A stretch of DNA of 64,000 nucleotides from Myxococcales bacterium (GTDB lineage Bacteria; Myxococcota_A; Bradymonadia; UBA7976; UBA1532). The DNA lies in assembly GCA_020633465.1 (NCBI GenBank), contig JACKDN010000004.1:62001-126000 (forward strand). The letters run 5' to 3'. The notes under the pieces were generated by a model that saw nothing but the letters and a program-made list of their open reading frames with translations, was not told the DNA's origin and searched no databases. Shown one piece after another: positions 7,564 to 18,464 of the stretch; position 1 is the stretch's first letter; every line of letters begins with the position of its first letter. Both the position numbers and the translations under genes were made by a program.

Positions 7564-9519
7564 GTGCGCTCGACGCTGCTGCCCCTCGCGGCCCTGCTGG
7601 CCACCGCACTGTTCGCTTGTGACGACGGCGGCGGCTCGCCGCGGCAGGAGGTCGAGGGCGACGGCTCGATCGCCGACGGCGGCGGCGCCGACGCCGAGGC
7701 GTCGCAGCCCGACGCGGCGCTGCCCGACGCCGAGCCCGACGCGGCGGTGGCGTGCACCGCCGCGCACCGCTACGACCCGCTGGTCGACGAGCAGCTCGGC
7801 CTGTTCCCCGACGACGTCATCGCCGAGGACGACCCGACGAGCCCCACCGGCAAGCGCCTGAAGGTGGACGGCGACCGATCGCCCTGGCTGCGCGAGGTGC
7901 CGCTGCTGCTGCGCGACAGCTTCCTCGGGCTGACCGGCCTGACCGGCTTCGGCACCCTCTCCGGCGTCGTCGTCCGCTTCGACGCGCCCGTCGGCCCGCT
8001 GCCCGGCGACGCCGAGTCCTCGCTGACCAATGACGGGCTGCAGCTGCTCGATCTGGGCGTCGATCCGCCCGCGCGCGTGCCCTTCTCGGTCACCACCAGC
8101 GACGACGGCGCCACGCTGGTGCTGCAGCCCCTACGCCCCATGCGGCGCGCCACCGAGCACGCCATCCTGATCACGAACGCCCTGCGCGGCCCCGACGACG
8201 GCTGCATCGAGCCCAGCCCGGTGACCCTGTCGCTGCTCGACGGCACCGCCGAGGCGCCCCAGCTCGCCGCCGTCGCGCCGCGGGTGCAGGCCGCCGTCGA
8301 GGCCGCCGGCCTGCAGCCCGCCGCCATCGTCGGCGCCGCCGTCTTCACCACGCACGACGAGGTGGCGGTGATGCGGGCCAACGCCGCCGACATCCGCGGC
8401 CGCGCCTACGCCTGGAGCGTCCCGCCCGTCTGCGAGGACGCCACCAACGGCTACCGCGCCTGCGTCGGCGCCTTCGAGCCCTTCGACTACCGCGACGACC
8501 GCGTCGTCTCGCCCGCCGCGCCCGAGACCACCTGGCGCGTGCCGGTCAGCGTGTGGCTGCCCGCCGAGGGCGAGCCCCCCTACCCCACCCTGATGTTCGG
8601 CCACGGCATCGGCGACCGCCGCGCCAGCGGCCGCTACCTGGCGCAGGTGGTCGCGCCGCTGGGCATCGCGGTCATCGCGTCCGACGCTCTCGAGCACGGC
8701 GAGCACCCCACCGCCGACGGCATGGGCGAGCCGGCCCTGGCCTTCCTGGGCCTCGACCTGGCCGGGCTGAAGGTCGACACCAAGGCCCTGCGCGGCAACT
8801 TCAACCAGACCACGCTCGATCGCCTGCAGCTGCTCGAGCTGGTGCGCGCGAACCCCGACGTGGACGGCGACGGCGTGCCCGATCTGGACGGCACGCGGGT
8901 CGGCTACTGGGGCATCAGCCTCGGCGGCATGCTGGGCAGCAGCATGCTGGCGCTGAGCGACATGCTGCAGGCGGGCATCCTGTCGGTGGCGGGCGGGCAG
9001 CTGATGCTCTTCATCACGGACACCGGGATGATCGCGCCGCTGCGGCCGGCCCTCGAGAACCTGGCCGGCGGCCCCGACCGCTTGCACCGCCTGCTGCCCG
9101 TCGCGCAGACGCTGGTCGACGCGGCCGATCCCGCGATGTACGGCGCGCAGATCCTGTACGACCGCGGCGTCGAGGGGCCCACCCCGCACGTCCTGTTCCC
9201 CGTCGCCAAGGACGATCAGACGGTGCCGCCGGCGTCGGGCCGCGCCCTCGCCCGCGCCATGGGCATCCCGCACCTGGCGCCCGTGCTGACGCCGGTCGAG
9301 CTGATCGACGTCGTCGAGGGCCCGCAGACCGGCAACCTGGACGGCACCACGGCGGCCTACTACCAGTACGACCGCGTGTCCCAGGGCAACGGGCGCTTCG
9401 TCACCGCCTCGCACGGCAACACGCCCCTGGGCCCCGAGCCGCTGCGGCAGGCGCTGACCTTCCTGGGCAGCTGGCTGGACGACGGCGTGCCGACCATCAT
9501 CGACCCCTTCGACGAGTGA
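7564..9519 (+). CDS. Alpha/beta-hydrolase lipoprotein (lipase/esterase-like)
   Basis: 651 residues. GTG 7564 is chosen because GGGAG precedes it and a lipobox peptide follows (RSTLLPLAALLATALFACDD). After an acidic/Ala linker comes an N-terminal domain (about residues 70-250) with LTGLTGFGTLSGVVVRFDAP. The alpha/beta-hydrolase domain begins at YPTLMFGHGIGDRRASGRYL, has the nucleophile elbow GYWGISLGGMLG (Ser in GISLG, about residue 461) and a probable catalytic His in RFVTASHGN near the end. The architecture resembles surface lipoprotein lipases/esterases. It overlaps the next gene by four bases (GTGA), so it is probably co-expressed with the monooxygenase; together they might oxidise and hydrolyse ester- or lactone-forming substrates. 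The substrate is unknown. Confidence 0.8.
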   Translation: MRSTLLPLAALLATALFACDDGGGSPRQEVEGDGSIADGGGADAEASQPDAALPDAEPDAAVACTAAHRYDPLVDEQLGLFPDDVIAEDDPTSPTGKRLKVDGDRSPWLREVPLLLRDSFLGLTGLTGFGTLSGVVVRFDAPVGPLPGDAESSLTNDGLQLLDLGVDPPARVPFSVTTSDDGATLVLQPLRPMRRATEHAILITNALRGPDDGCIEPSPVTLSLLDGTAEAPQLAAVAPRVQAAVEAAGLQPAAIVGAAVFTTHDEVAVMRANAADIRGRAYAWSVPPVCEDATNGYRACVGAFEPFDYRDDRVVSPAAPETTWRVPVSVWLPAEGEPPYPTLMFGHGIGDRRASGRYLAQVVAPLGIAVIASDALEHGEHPTADGMGEPALAFLGLDLAGLKVDTKALRGNFNQTTLDRLQLLELVRANPDVDGDGVPDLDGTRVGYWGISLGGMLGSSMLALSDMLQAGILSVAGGQLMLFITDTGMIAPLRPALENLAGGPDRLHRLLPVAQTLVDAADPAMYGAQILYDRGVEGPTPHVLFPVAKDDQTVPPASGRALARAMGIPHLAPVLTPVELIDVVEGPQTGNLDGTTAAYYQYDRVSQGNGRFVTASHGNTPLGPEPLRQALTFLGSWLDDGVPTIIDPFDE

Positions 9520-10982
9520 GCCCGGCGCCCGACCTCGACGTCGCGATCGTCGGCGCGGGCTTCGCCGGGCTGGGCCTGGCCGCGCGCCTGACGATGCAGG
9601 GCGGCCGGCGCTTCCGCGTCTTCGAGGCCGCGGACGATCTGGGCGGCACCTGGCGCGACAACCACTACCCCGGCGCCGCCTGCGACGTGCCGTCGCATCT
9701 GTACTCGTTCTCTTTCGCGCCGCATCACGGCTGGACGCGCAGCTACGCGCCGCAAGGCGAGATCCTCGCGTACCTGCACCACGTCGCCGACACCTTCGGG
9801 CTGCGGCGGCACATCCGGTTCGGCTGCCGCGCGGTGGCCGCGGACTTCGAGGCCGAGCGCGACGGGTGGCGCCTGACGCTGGCGGACGGTGAGGTCGTGC
9901 GCGCGCGCGTGCTGGTGGGCGCGACGGGCGGCCTGAGTCGCCCGATGATCCCGCCGCTGCCCGGCCTCGACGACTTCGCCGGGGCCACCTTCCACACCGC
10001 CCGCTGGGATCACGGCGTGCGCCTCGACGGCGCGCGCGTCGGTGTCGTCGGCACGGGCGCGAGCGCCATCCAGGTGGTGCCGGCCATCGCCCCGCGCGTC
10101 GCGCAGCTTCACCTGTTCCAGCGCACGCCGCCGTGGATCCTGCCCCGCGAGGACCGCGCGCTGGGCCGCCGCCGCGCGGCGCTGTTCCGCCGCGTCCCGC
10201 TGCTGCGCGCCGCCGAGCGCGCCCGCATCTACCTGGGCCTCGAGTGGCGCGTCGTACCCTTCGTGTTCACGCCCGAGGTGATGAAGTACCCCGCCCGCGA
10301 CGCCCTGCGGTTCCTCGCCGACAGCGTGCCCGATGCCGACCTGCGCGCCCGCCTGACGCCCCGCTACACCCTGGGCTGCAAGCGCGTGCTGTTGTCCGAC
10401 GACTACTACCCCGCCCTGAACCGCCCGAACGTCGAGCTGGTGACCGAGCCCATCGAGCGCTTCGACGCGACCGGCGTGCGCACGACCGACGGCGCGCACC
10501 GCCCCCTCGACGTGCTGGTGCTGGCCACCGGCTTCCACGCCGCCGAGCAGGGCGCCCCCTTCCCGGTGCGCGGCCTCGAAGGGCGCGACCTGGACGCCAC
10601 CTGGGGCCGCCACGCCCAGGCCTACAAGGGCACCACGGTCGCCGGCTTCCCCAACCTCTTCCTGCTCACCGGCCCCAACACCGGCCTCGGGCACAGCTCG
10701 ATGGTCTACATGATGGAGAGCCAGTACCCCTACGTGCTGGCGGCGCTCGACCACCTCGACGCGCCCGACGTGCGCTGGCTGGACGTGCGCCCCGAGGCGC
10801 AGGCGGCCTACAACCGCCGCCTGCAGCGCCGCATGAAGCGCACCGTGTGGTCCAGCGGCTGCGACGCCTGGTACTCCACCGCCGACGGCCTCAACACCAC
10901 GCTGTGGCCCGGCTTCACCTTCGAGTTCCGCCGCGCCCTGCGCCGCTTCGACCGCGCCGCGTACGCGACCGGCCCCGGGTGA
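9516..10982 (+). CDS. Flavin monooxygenase, Baeyer-Villiger type
   Basis: 488 residues from a GTG overlapping the upstream stop. It has the FAD Rossmann motif GAGFAGLGLA (residue about 12), GGTWRDNHYPGAACDVPSHL, and a second, NADPH-binding, Rossmann motif VGVVGTGASAIQ (about residue 180). The Baeyer-Villiger fingerprint FxGxxxHxxxW is present as FAGATFHTARW (about residues 154-164). The C-terminal LATGF and TGPNTGLGHSS motifs are also typical. It should insert oxygen into ketones to give esters or lactones, or hydroxylate related substrates. The hydrolase lipoprotein encoded just upstream could cleave such esters, although that protein is exported and this one is cytoplasmic, so a joint pathway is only a suggestion. 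Confidence 0.9.
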   Translation: MSPAPDLDVAIVGAGFAGLGLAARLTMQGGRRFRVFEAADDLGGTWRDNHYPGAACDVPSHLYSFSFAPHHGWTRSYAPQGEILAYLHHVADTFGLRRHIRFGCRAVAADFEAERDGWRLTLADGEVVRARVLVGATGGLSRPMIPPLPGLDDFAGATFHTARWDHGVRLDGARVGVVGTGASAIQVVPAIAPRVAQLHLFQRTPPWILPREDRALGRRRAALFRRVPLLRAAERARIYLGLEWRVVPFVFTPEVMKYPARDALRFLADSVPDADLRARLTPRYTLGCKRVLLSDDYYPALNRPNVELVTEPIERFDATGVRTTDGAHRPLDVLVLATGFHAAEQGAPFPVRGLEGRDLDATWGRHAQAYKGTTVAGFPNLFLLTGPNTGLGHSSMVYMMESQYPYVLAALDHLDAPDVRWLDVRPEAQAAYNRRLQRRMKRTVWSSGCDAWYSTADGLNTTLWPGFTFEFRRALRRFDRAAYATGPG

Positions 10983-11029
10983 CGCGACCGCCGGAAGGCG
11001 GTAACGTGCCCGCCCATCGGGAGGTTTCG

Positions 11030-12560
11030 ATGATCCGACCCACGACGCTCGCGCTGCTGCTGACCCTGGGTGCGGGCGGCGCCGCCGCGCGCGGCACGCC
11101 CTGCGACGACTGCGCCGCCTGCACCACCGCGCTGGCCGCGCCCGGCGCCGACGTGCAGCAGAGCGGCCCCCTGAAGAACAGCGGCGCCGGTGCCTGCATC
11201 ACCATCACCGGCGCGGGCGCCACCTTCGACGGCGCCCACCACCCGATCAGCGCGGGCGAGGGGATCGGCGTGAAGGTCGCCGCCGACGACGTGCTGCTGC
11301 GCAACGTGCGGGTCGAGGGCGGCGCGACGGGCATCGAGGCGCAGGCTCACGACCTGACGATCTACGCCAGCGACGTCCGGGGCGCGGCGGTGGGGCTCGG
11401 CGCGGCGAAGGCGCCGGGCCTGCGCGTCGATCGCTCGCGCTTCGAGGCCGGCCTCGTCGGCGTCGCGTTCGGGACGCCGAAGGGGGGCGCCTGCCCCGCG
11501 GGCGCGCTGCAGAGCCCCGGCGTGGTGGTGCTGAAGTCCGAGATCACCGGCGCCGAGGTGGGCATCGCCGCGTGCTCCGCGCGCCCGGTGCTGGTGGACA
11601 ACACGGTGCGCGCCAACGGCCTCGGCGTGCTGCTGGGCGATCCCGCGCCGCCGGCGAACGTGCGCGGCCCGGCGGCTCGCGCGCCCTTCGACCCCTGCGC
11701 GTGCGCGCCCGAGCTCGAGGGCGTGAAGCCGGGCACCACCATGCTGTACAGCTCGGGCTGCGGGGGCTGCCTGGTGCACGAGGGCTGGCTGCCCGACGTG
11801 CGCGCGCAGGGGCACGACGTGAAGCTGCGCAAGTCGGGCCTCGAGAACAAGGCGGCCCAGGCCGAGTTCGACGGCTGGGTGCGCCGCTGCGCGCCGGCCA
11901 TCGTCGACGCCATCGGCACGCCCGGCTGCGTGCCCAACTACGCCTGCCCGGCCACGGGCGCGCTGTTCAAGCGCAAGGGCGAGGACGGACGGCTGGTGTT
12001 CGAGAGCCAGCTGAACAGCGCCGACGCGGTGGCCGGCTTCGCGGCCGAGTGCGCGTCGGCCGCGGCGGCCCACTACGGCGGCGACGCCTGCCTGCAGCAC
12101 CCGCTGCGCGGCAACCGGCTGTGCGGCAACACGACGGCCGACGTCGCGGGCACCGCGGGCGATCTCGCCGGGGCCGACAACGCGTGCGGCAAGGTGCAGG
12201 GCGACGCCGATCCGCAGAAGCTGGGCTGTCACGCGTCGTGCGTCGACGCCGCGCCCGCCGGCGCCGCCGCGCCCACGACCGCCCGCCCGGCGCCGGCCCC
12301 GACAGCCGCGCCGAAGCCCGCGCCCGCCGCGCCGAAGCCCGCGCCTGCCGCGCGAAGCCCGCGCCCGCGCCGCGCCGAAGCCCGCGCCCGCCGCGCCCGC
12401 CGCGCCCGACGCCCCGGCCGCCGATCCGAGCGCCCCGGCCGCCGAGGCCGCCTCGCCTTCGACCCCCGGCCACGCCCCCGCCCTGCCCCAGTGGACGATC
12501 CTCGTCATCCTCGCCGCCGCCGCGGGCGCCGGCTGGATGTGGCAGAGCGGCAAGGACTGA
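11030..12560 (+). CDS. Secreted beta-helix protein with C-terminal membrane anchor, frameshifted in an Ala/Pro repeat
   Basis: From ATG 11030 a signal peptide (MIRPTTLALLLTLGAGGAAA) is followed by a Cys-rich start (TPCDDCAACTTAL) and parallel beta-helix coils (ITITGAGATFDGAHH, VRVEGGATGIEAQAHDLTIY). A second Cys-rich region (residues 220-410) has many paired Cys. The frame then enters an A-P-K-P repeat and is lost at about 12346-12380. In the +1 frame the protein continues through a Pro/Ala linker to LPQWTILVILAAAAGAGWMW and QSGKD before a stop at 12558-12560. That hydrophobic tail looks like a genuine membrane anchor, so I join the two frames. Slippage or a base-calling indel in the repeat is likely. 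The function is unknown; it is probably a cell-surface protein. Confidence 0.65.
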
Positions 12561-12564
12561 TCGA

Positions 12565-12600
12565 CGATACGGACGGCGCAACGACGCGCCTACCGTATCG
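12565..12600. promoter_or_regulatory. Long inverted repeat between the beta-helix gene and rtcB
   Basis: CGATACGG (12565-12572) and CCGTATCG (12593-12600) are perfect inverted arms, with inner arms GGCGC (12575-12579) and GCGCC (12586-12590) around a 6-base loop. It could be the terminator of the gene ending at 12560, although no T-run follows. It also lies 42-77 bases upstream of the sigma-54 promoter, where an enhancer site for an RtcR-like activator would be expected. Confidence 0.5.
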
Positions 12601-12641
12601 GCCCTACGCCCTCTCGACCCCGAAACAGGGCGCTCTCGCGC

Positions 12642-12657
12642 TGGCACGCCCTCTGCT
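12642..12657 (+). promoter_or_regulatory. Sigma-54 promoter of rtcB
   Basis: TGGCACG, four bases, then CTGCT reproduces the -24/-12 sigma-54 consensus TGGCACG-N4-TTGCW with one mismatch and the correct 10-base GG to GC spacing. Transcription would start near 12668, leaving a short leader with the Shine-Dalgarno GGGAGGA before ATG 12694. In E. coli rtcBA is transcribed by sigma-54 with RtcR, which fits. Confidence 0.75.
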
Positions 12658-12693
12658 CTTGCCGTCTCCCGCAATCGACACCGGGAGGACGAG

Positions 12694-13920
<1,227 letters not shown>

Positions 13921-13938
13921 GGCGCCGCGCGCTGGCGC

Positions 13939-16245
13939 TCACCCCCCGCCTTGGCCCATGACCTGCGCCCAGGGGGTCGCGTCGCCGGGCACCTTCGCTG
14001 GCGGCGCCACCGTCACCACCGGGGCGCCGGCCGGCTCGGTCGCGCGCATCACGCTCAGCGTGCGCGCGGCGGCGGGCGGCGCGCACGCGGGCAGCGCGGT
14101 CTTCAGCGTCTCGGCCAGCGTCGTGCACCGCTCACCGGGCGGCGCTTCGCCCAACGCCTTGAAGGCGGCGCCGGCGGCGGCGCAGTCGCCCAGCGCGTCG
14201 ACCAGCGCGGCCAGCGCCGCGCCCGAGCGCCCCGCCGGCCCCGCCGCCTCCAGCGCCGCGCGCACCCGCTGCGCGTGGGTGGCGTCCGGCGCGTCCGGCC
14301 GCCCGTCGGCCCCGCCGCGGCGCACGGCCACGACCGCGCCGGGCGCCGCGCTCAGCACCCGCGCCACCAGCCAGGCCAGCGCCGCGCCGTCGGCGTACAG
14401 CGTGACGCCCTGCTCCGCCCCGGCGTGGCCTTCACCAGCCCCTCGACGCGACCCAGGCCGCGCGCGTCGTCGGCGCCGCTGGGGATCGGCGCCGCCCCCC
14501 GCCGCCGTGCGCACCGCGTCGGTCGCCACGACAACGGGCACCGGCCGCGGCGTCACCGCCGCCACCGGCGCCGCCACCTCGGGCAGCCGCGCGCCGGGCT
14601 GCGCCGACGGCCCCATGCCGCCCCCCCCGCGCAGAAGGCGTCCAGCCACGCGCCCACCGCGGCCGCGTCCGGCGCCACGCCGGGACGGCGCCGCAACGTC
14701 ACGTTCGGCCCCTCGCCCGCGACGTCCACCGCGCCCAGCGCGACCGCCACGCCCGCCAGCCCGCGCAGCAGCGCCCCCTGCCCCGCCTCACCGTCCGGCG
14801 CGCCGGTCAGCTGGCCCATCAGCCCCGGGCCCCAAGCCGACAGCGCCCGCAGCACGCCGGCCAGCCCCACACCGTCGAACCGCGGCGCGGCGCCCTCGCC
14901 CGCCAGCAGGCGGCGAGTCAGCGCCGGGTGCGTCGACAGGGCCACCGCGCCGTCGAGGGCGACCAGGTGGGGCCGCGTGTGGTCGGCCAGCGCCCAACGG
15001 GCCACCGCCAGGCCGCGCCGCGCGAGGGCCGCCCGCAGATCCGGCGCGAAGGTGGGGCGCCCCAGCCCGAGATCCACCTCGGCCCAGGCGACGGGCCCGC
15101 CCTCGCCCGCGCCGCCGCGCCCAGCCCCTCGCCCAGCGCGTCGCGCGCCGCGGACACCTCGCCCCTGGCCACACCAGCGCGACCTGCGGCACCGGCAGCC
15201 CGGGCAGCCGCACCTCGGCCCGCTCGCCCTTGCGCACCACCGTCGCCTCGAGCGCCGCGAAGCTGGTGGGGTGCCGCACGACGATCGCCACGCCGCGCGC
15301 GTCGGCGGGCAGCGCCGCGGCCAGCGCGGCGGCCGGACCGCCCCCGGGCCCCAGCAGCGTCGCGATCACCTCCACCGCGCCGCGCGGTGAGGCGTCCGAC
15401 CAGGCCCACGCGAAGACCGCGTCGGCCGGCAGCGCGCGGCGCAGAGCGGCGGGCGCGGGCGCCAGACCGCGCACGGCGACGCGCACGCCGTCGGCCTCGG
15501 TGGTCACGCGCGCCGCGGGCCCGCCCGGCGCCCAGCGGGCCGCGAAGCCCAGCGCGTCGTCGCCCTCCCGTGGCAGCGGCGCGCCCAGCGCCACCGCCAC
15601 CCAGGCGCCGTCGCGCGCGACGTGCAGCGTGACCGGCAGCGCCGCCAGCGCCGCCCGCGTCTCGGCGTGGGGCACCGCGTCGAGGCGCTCGCCCAGGACG
15701 TCCCGCAGGCGGCCCTCGAAGCGGGCGCTCTCACCGAACGCGGCCCGCACCGCCGTCTCGGCCGCGCTGGCCGCCTCGACGGCGCGAAAGCGCAAGTGCG
15801 CCGTCAGGCGGGGCATCCTCGGCGCCTCGACCGCGCCGCCGCGCAGCGCCGCCAGCGCCTGGGCGAAGGCCGGACGAGCCGCGCCGTCGCCGCGCACCAC
15901 CACACGATCGGGCACGACGTCGCGCTGCGCGACGAGGCCCAGGGACAGGACCGCCGGATCCAGCAGGCCGGGCTCGAGCCCGGTGGCCGCCAGCCAGTCG
16001 CGCAGGGCCGGCGCCTCGAGCGCCGCGACCGTGGCGGGCTCCTTCAACCAAGCCAACAGCGGCGTCAGCGGATCGTCCAGCGCCAACAGGACGGGCGGCC
16101 CGGGCGCCCGATCGAGCGCCGCCAGCGGGCCGCTGGGGGCCAGCAACGCGGCGTCCGGCGTCGCCGGCGCGGGCCGGGGCGCGGGCGGCGCCGGGGTGTC
16201 GCAGGCGACGAACAGCGAGAGCAGCAGCGGAGCGAGCGCGCGCAT
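13939..16245 (-). CDS. Unknown lipoprotein, broken by several frameshifts
   Basis: ATG 16245 starts a lipobox peptide (MRALAPLLLSLFVACD) and an Ala/Pro linker. The first frame stays open and plausible to about 15170 (VRLPGLPVPQVALVWPG). Coding sense then moves between frames: GEVSAARDALGEGLGAAARA (to about 15100), VDLGLGRPTFAPDLRAALAR (to about 14640), then ARLPEVAAPVAAVTPRPVPV with a short excursion at 14420-14500 (RGLGRVEGLVKATPG), before ending TPWAQVMGQGGG at 13939. At least four indels are needed, most beside runs of C or G. The joined product would have about 768 residues, no known domain, and a repeated layout of ATLHV/AVALGAP-like beta segments. Either a pseudogene or a poorly resolved stretch of sequence. 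Confidence 0.5.
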
Positions 16246-16307
16246 GGCTCGAACGGTGCCACCGGGCGCCGACGAGGGCAATCGCGAGGTCGGCGGCGCC
16301 CCCGGCC

Positions 16308-16856
16308 TCACGTCGTCGGCGCGGGCCCGGGGGCGCCGCCACCCGGCGCCCGGCGGCGGGGCCACAGGGCGTACAGCAGCAGCGGCGCGAACCACAGCGC
16401 CTCGGTGGTTGCGACGTGCAGGCCGCGCGCCGAGAGGAAGCCGCGGCCGATGGGCGCGACCGGCAGGGGGTTGAAGGGCGCGAAGACGCGGGCTTCGCTG
16501 AACGGCCAGAGGAGCGCCGCGCCCAGGCCCCCGTCGGTCAGGGTGTCGAGCAGCCCGTGGCTGATCGCCACCAGCGAGGCCAGGACGAAGACGCGCCGCG
16601 CCGGGTGGCCGGACCGCGCGGCCAGCGCGGCCGACAGCGCGCCCAGGGCCAGCCCGAAGAGCAGGCTGTGCGACGCGCCGCGGTGGCCCCAGGCGTCCCC
16701 GTAGGCGACGCCGAAGCGGAAGCCGAGGACGTCGAGATCGGGCACCAACGAGAGCACCGAGAAGGCGACCATCGGGCGCCACGCCGGCCGCCCTTCGACG
16801 CCCGCGTACCAGCGGCCGGCCGCCAGACCCACCGCGATGTGCCCGATGCTCGCCAT
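16308..16856 (-). CDS. YdjM-like membrane-bound metal-dependent hydrolase
   Basis: 182 residues from ATG 16856 (an in-frame GTG-type start at 16889 is also possible). Four or five hydrophobic helices carry the family's conserved polar residues: IGHIAVGLAAGRWYAG, VLSLVPDLDVLGFRFG, WGHRGASHSLLFGLALGAL, and VAISHGLLDTLTDGGLGAAL. The His and Asp in HRGASHS and PDLD suggest metal binding, as in the LexA-regulated inner-membrane protein YdjM. The biological role of the family is unclear. It is divergent from cytochrome cluster A, with only about 70 bases between the starts. Confidence 0.85.
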   Translation of the reverse strand: MASIGHIAVGLAAGRWYAGVEGRPAWRPMVAFSVLSLVPDLDVLGFRFGVAYGDAWGHRGASHSLLFGLALGALSAALAARSGHPARRVFVLASLVAISHGLLDTLTDGGLGAALLWPFSEARVFAPFNPLPVAPIGRGFLSARGLHVATTEALWFAPLLLYALWPRRRAPGGGAPGPAPTT

Positions 16857-16924
16857 GGGTCGCCCAACGCGCGTGGACGCCGGGCGCATTCCGCCCGACC
16901 GCTGTTTCGGGCTACCTTCGCGCG

Positions 16925-18275
16925 GTGCGCCGCCTGCTGCCGCTGCTGCTGGGCCTGGCGCCCGCGGCGGCCGCGGGCGTCGAGCAGGACGTCCGCGCGC
17001 GCACGGACTATCTGCACCTCACCGGCGGCGACGCGGGCGCGCCGGGCGCGCAGCTGTGGGGGTACGGGCTGCGCGCCCGGCTGCGCGACGTCGCCCACCT
17101 GCTGAGCGGCGACCTCGAGCTGCACGTCGAGCTCCGCGCGCGGGAGGATCTGCTGCGCAGCGCCGGCACCCGCCGCAGCGTGCCCGAAGCACGCCTCACC
17201 CTGCGCGACGCGGGCCCGTTCACCGTCAGCGCCGGCCGCTTCGGCGTCGGTGAGGGCACCGCGCTGCTGCTGATCGACGGCGGCGAGCTGGCGGCGCGCG
17301 TCCACGAGGCCGTCGAGGTCGCGCTCGCCGGCGGGCTGCGCGCCGAAGACGACGATCTCACCCCGGACGCCGACCGCCCGGTCGTCGCCGGCACGGCGCG
17401 CCTGCGCGTGGACGACTGGCTCGACGGCGCGGCCAGCGGCAGCTGGGGCCGCGAGCGGTTCGCGCCGGCCAACCGCGACGCCGAAGGCGAGCGCCAGCGC
17501 GACGTGGTCGACGCGGCGCTGCGGCTGCTGGTGGTGCCCACGCCGACCACCTGGATCTTCGCCAGCGCCGAGACCGCCGACGTCGCCGCGTGGACGGTGC
17601 CCGCGAGCGATCCGCGCACCTGGCTGCTGACCGACCAGGGCTTCGCGCTCACGCAGATCTACGTCCAGGCCGGCCACCGCCCCTGGCGCCCGCTGAAGCT
17701 GGACGCGGGCTGGCTGCTACAGGCCAGCCGCTTCGCCGCCGCCGGCACGACCGACCGCTTCCAGGACGCGACCGCGCGCGTCCGCTGGCGCGCGCTGCCT
17801 GGCCTGCGCCTGATGGCGCGCGGCCGCGCCCGGCTGCGCGATCGGCTGGTGCTGGACGTCGACGGCGGGCAGTCCACCGAGGACGAGCTGGCCTGGCGCG
17901 CCCAGGCCGCCGTCGAGCTCACCGACGCCTTCGACCTCGGCCTGGCCGCGAACCTCGGCGCCGTGCACGATCGCGAGCCCACCCGCAGCCAGACCGCCCT
18001 GACCGGCGAGCTGGGCTGGCAGGGCGCGCCCGGCTACGCCTTCGCGGGCGTGCGCACGACGCTGCGCGATCCCGACGACACCTTCTCGACCTTCACCCCC
18101 GAGGCGTCGGGCGCGCCGGTCGCCCTCGACCCCTACAGCCGCGCCGTCGAGATGGCCGCCTACGCGCGCGCCGCCGCCCACGCGCGCTGGGGCTACGTCG
18201 CGGCGCAGGTGGACTTACGACCTCGCCGCCGAGCAGCTGTTGGCCTTCACGCAGGTGGGCGTCGCGTGGCGGTGA
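16925..18275 (+). CDS. Outer-membrane beta-barrel of cytochrome cluster A (one frameshift near the end)
   Basis: GTG 16925 opens a signal peptide (RRLLPLLLGLAPAAAAG) and a protein of about 450 residues built of alternating amphipathic strands (LWGYGLRARLRD, LSGDLELHVELRAR, FTVSAGRFGVGEG, AYAFAGVRTTLRD-type). There are no haem motifs. The frame is lost at 18211-18215, where one extra G is the simplest explanation; the +1 frame then reads TYDLAAEQLLAFTQVGVAWR and stops at 18273-18275, giving a natural barrel ending. The next genes encode exported multihaem cytochromes, so this is probably the porin sheath of a porin-cytochrome complex. A TACCTT -10-like box lies at 16913. The terminal strand seems to be repeated downstream (66-bp repeats). 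Confidence 0.7.
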
Positions 18276-18403
18276 CGCCTCCCCGCCCGCCGAGCGGCCG
18301 CGCTGCCGGCCTTCACGCCGGTGGGGGTCGCGTGGCGCTCACCGCCCCCGCGCACCGAGCGGTCGCGCCGCGGGCCGCCGCGCCAGTGGGGGGTCGCGTG
18401 GCG
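18254..18403 (+). repeat. Three degenerate 66-bp tandem repeats overlapping the barrel's 3' end
   Basis: The core GGTGGGCGTCGCGTGGCG occurs at 18254, with near copies at 18320 and 18386, spaced exactly 66 bases (22 codons). The flanks are also similar (CTTCACGC before and CCGAGCGG after the first two copies). The first copy encodes the last strand of the barrel (TQVGVAWR). The others lie past the stop, as if the end of the gene was duplicated twice. Confidence 0.7.
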
Positions 18404-18464
18404 CCGAGCCTCCTAACCGCGCGCGGCCCGCGTCGACGCCCCTGGTGGGCGTCGGCCACCGCCT

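Noticed and set aside
5749..7767. A 672-codon minus-strand frame opposite the ThrE-like exporter
   Set aside because: Low-complexity Gly/Arg/Gln/His product typical of antisense frames; the plus frame is a recognised transporter.
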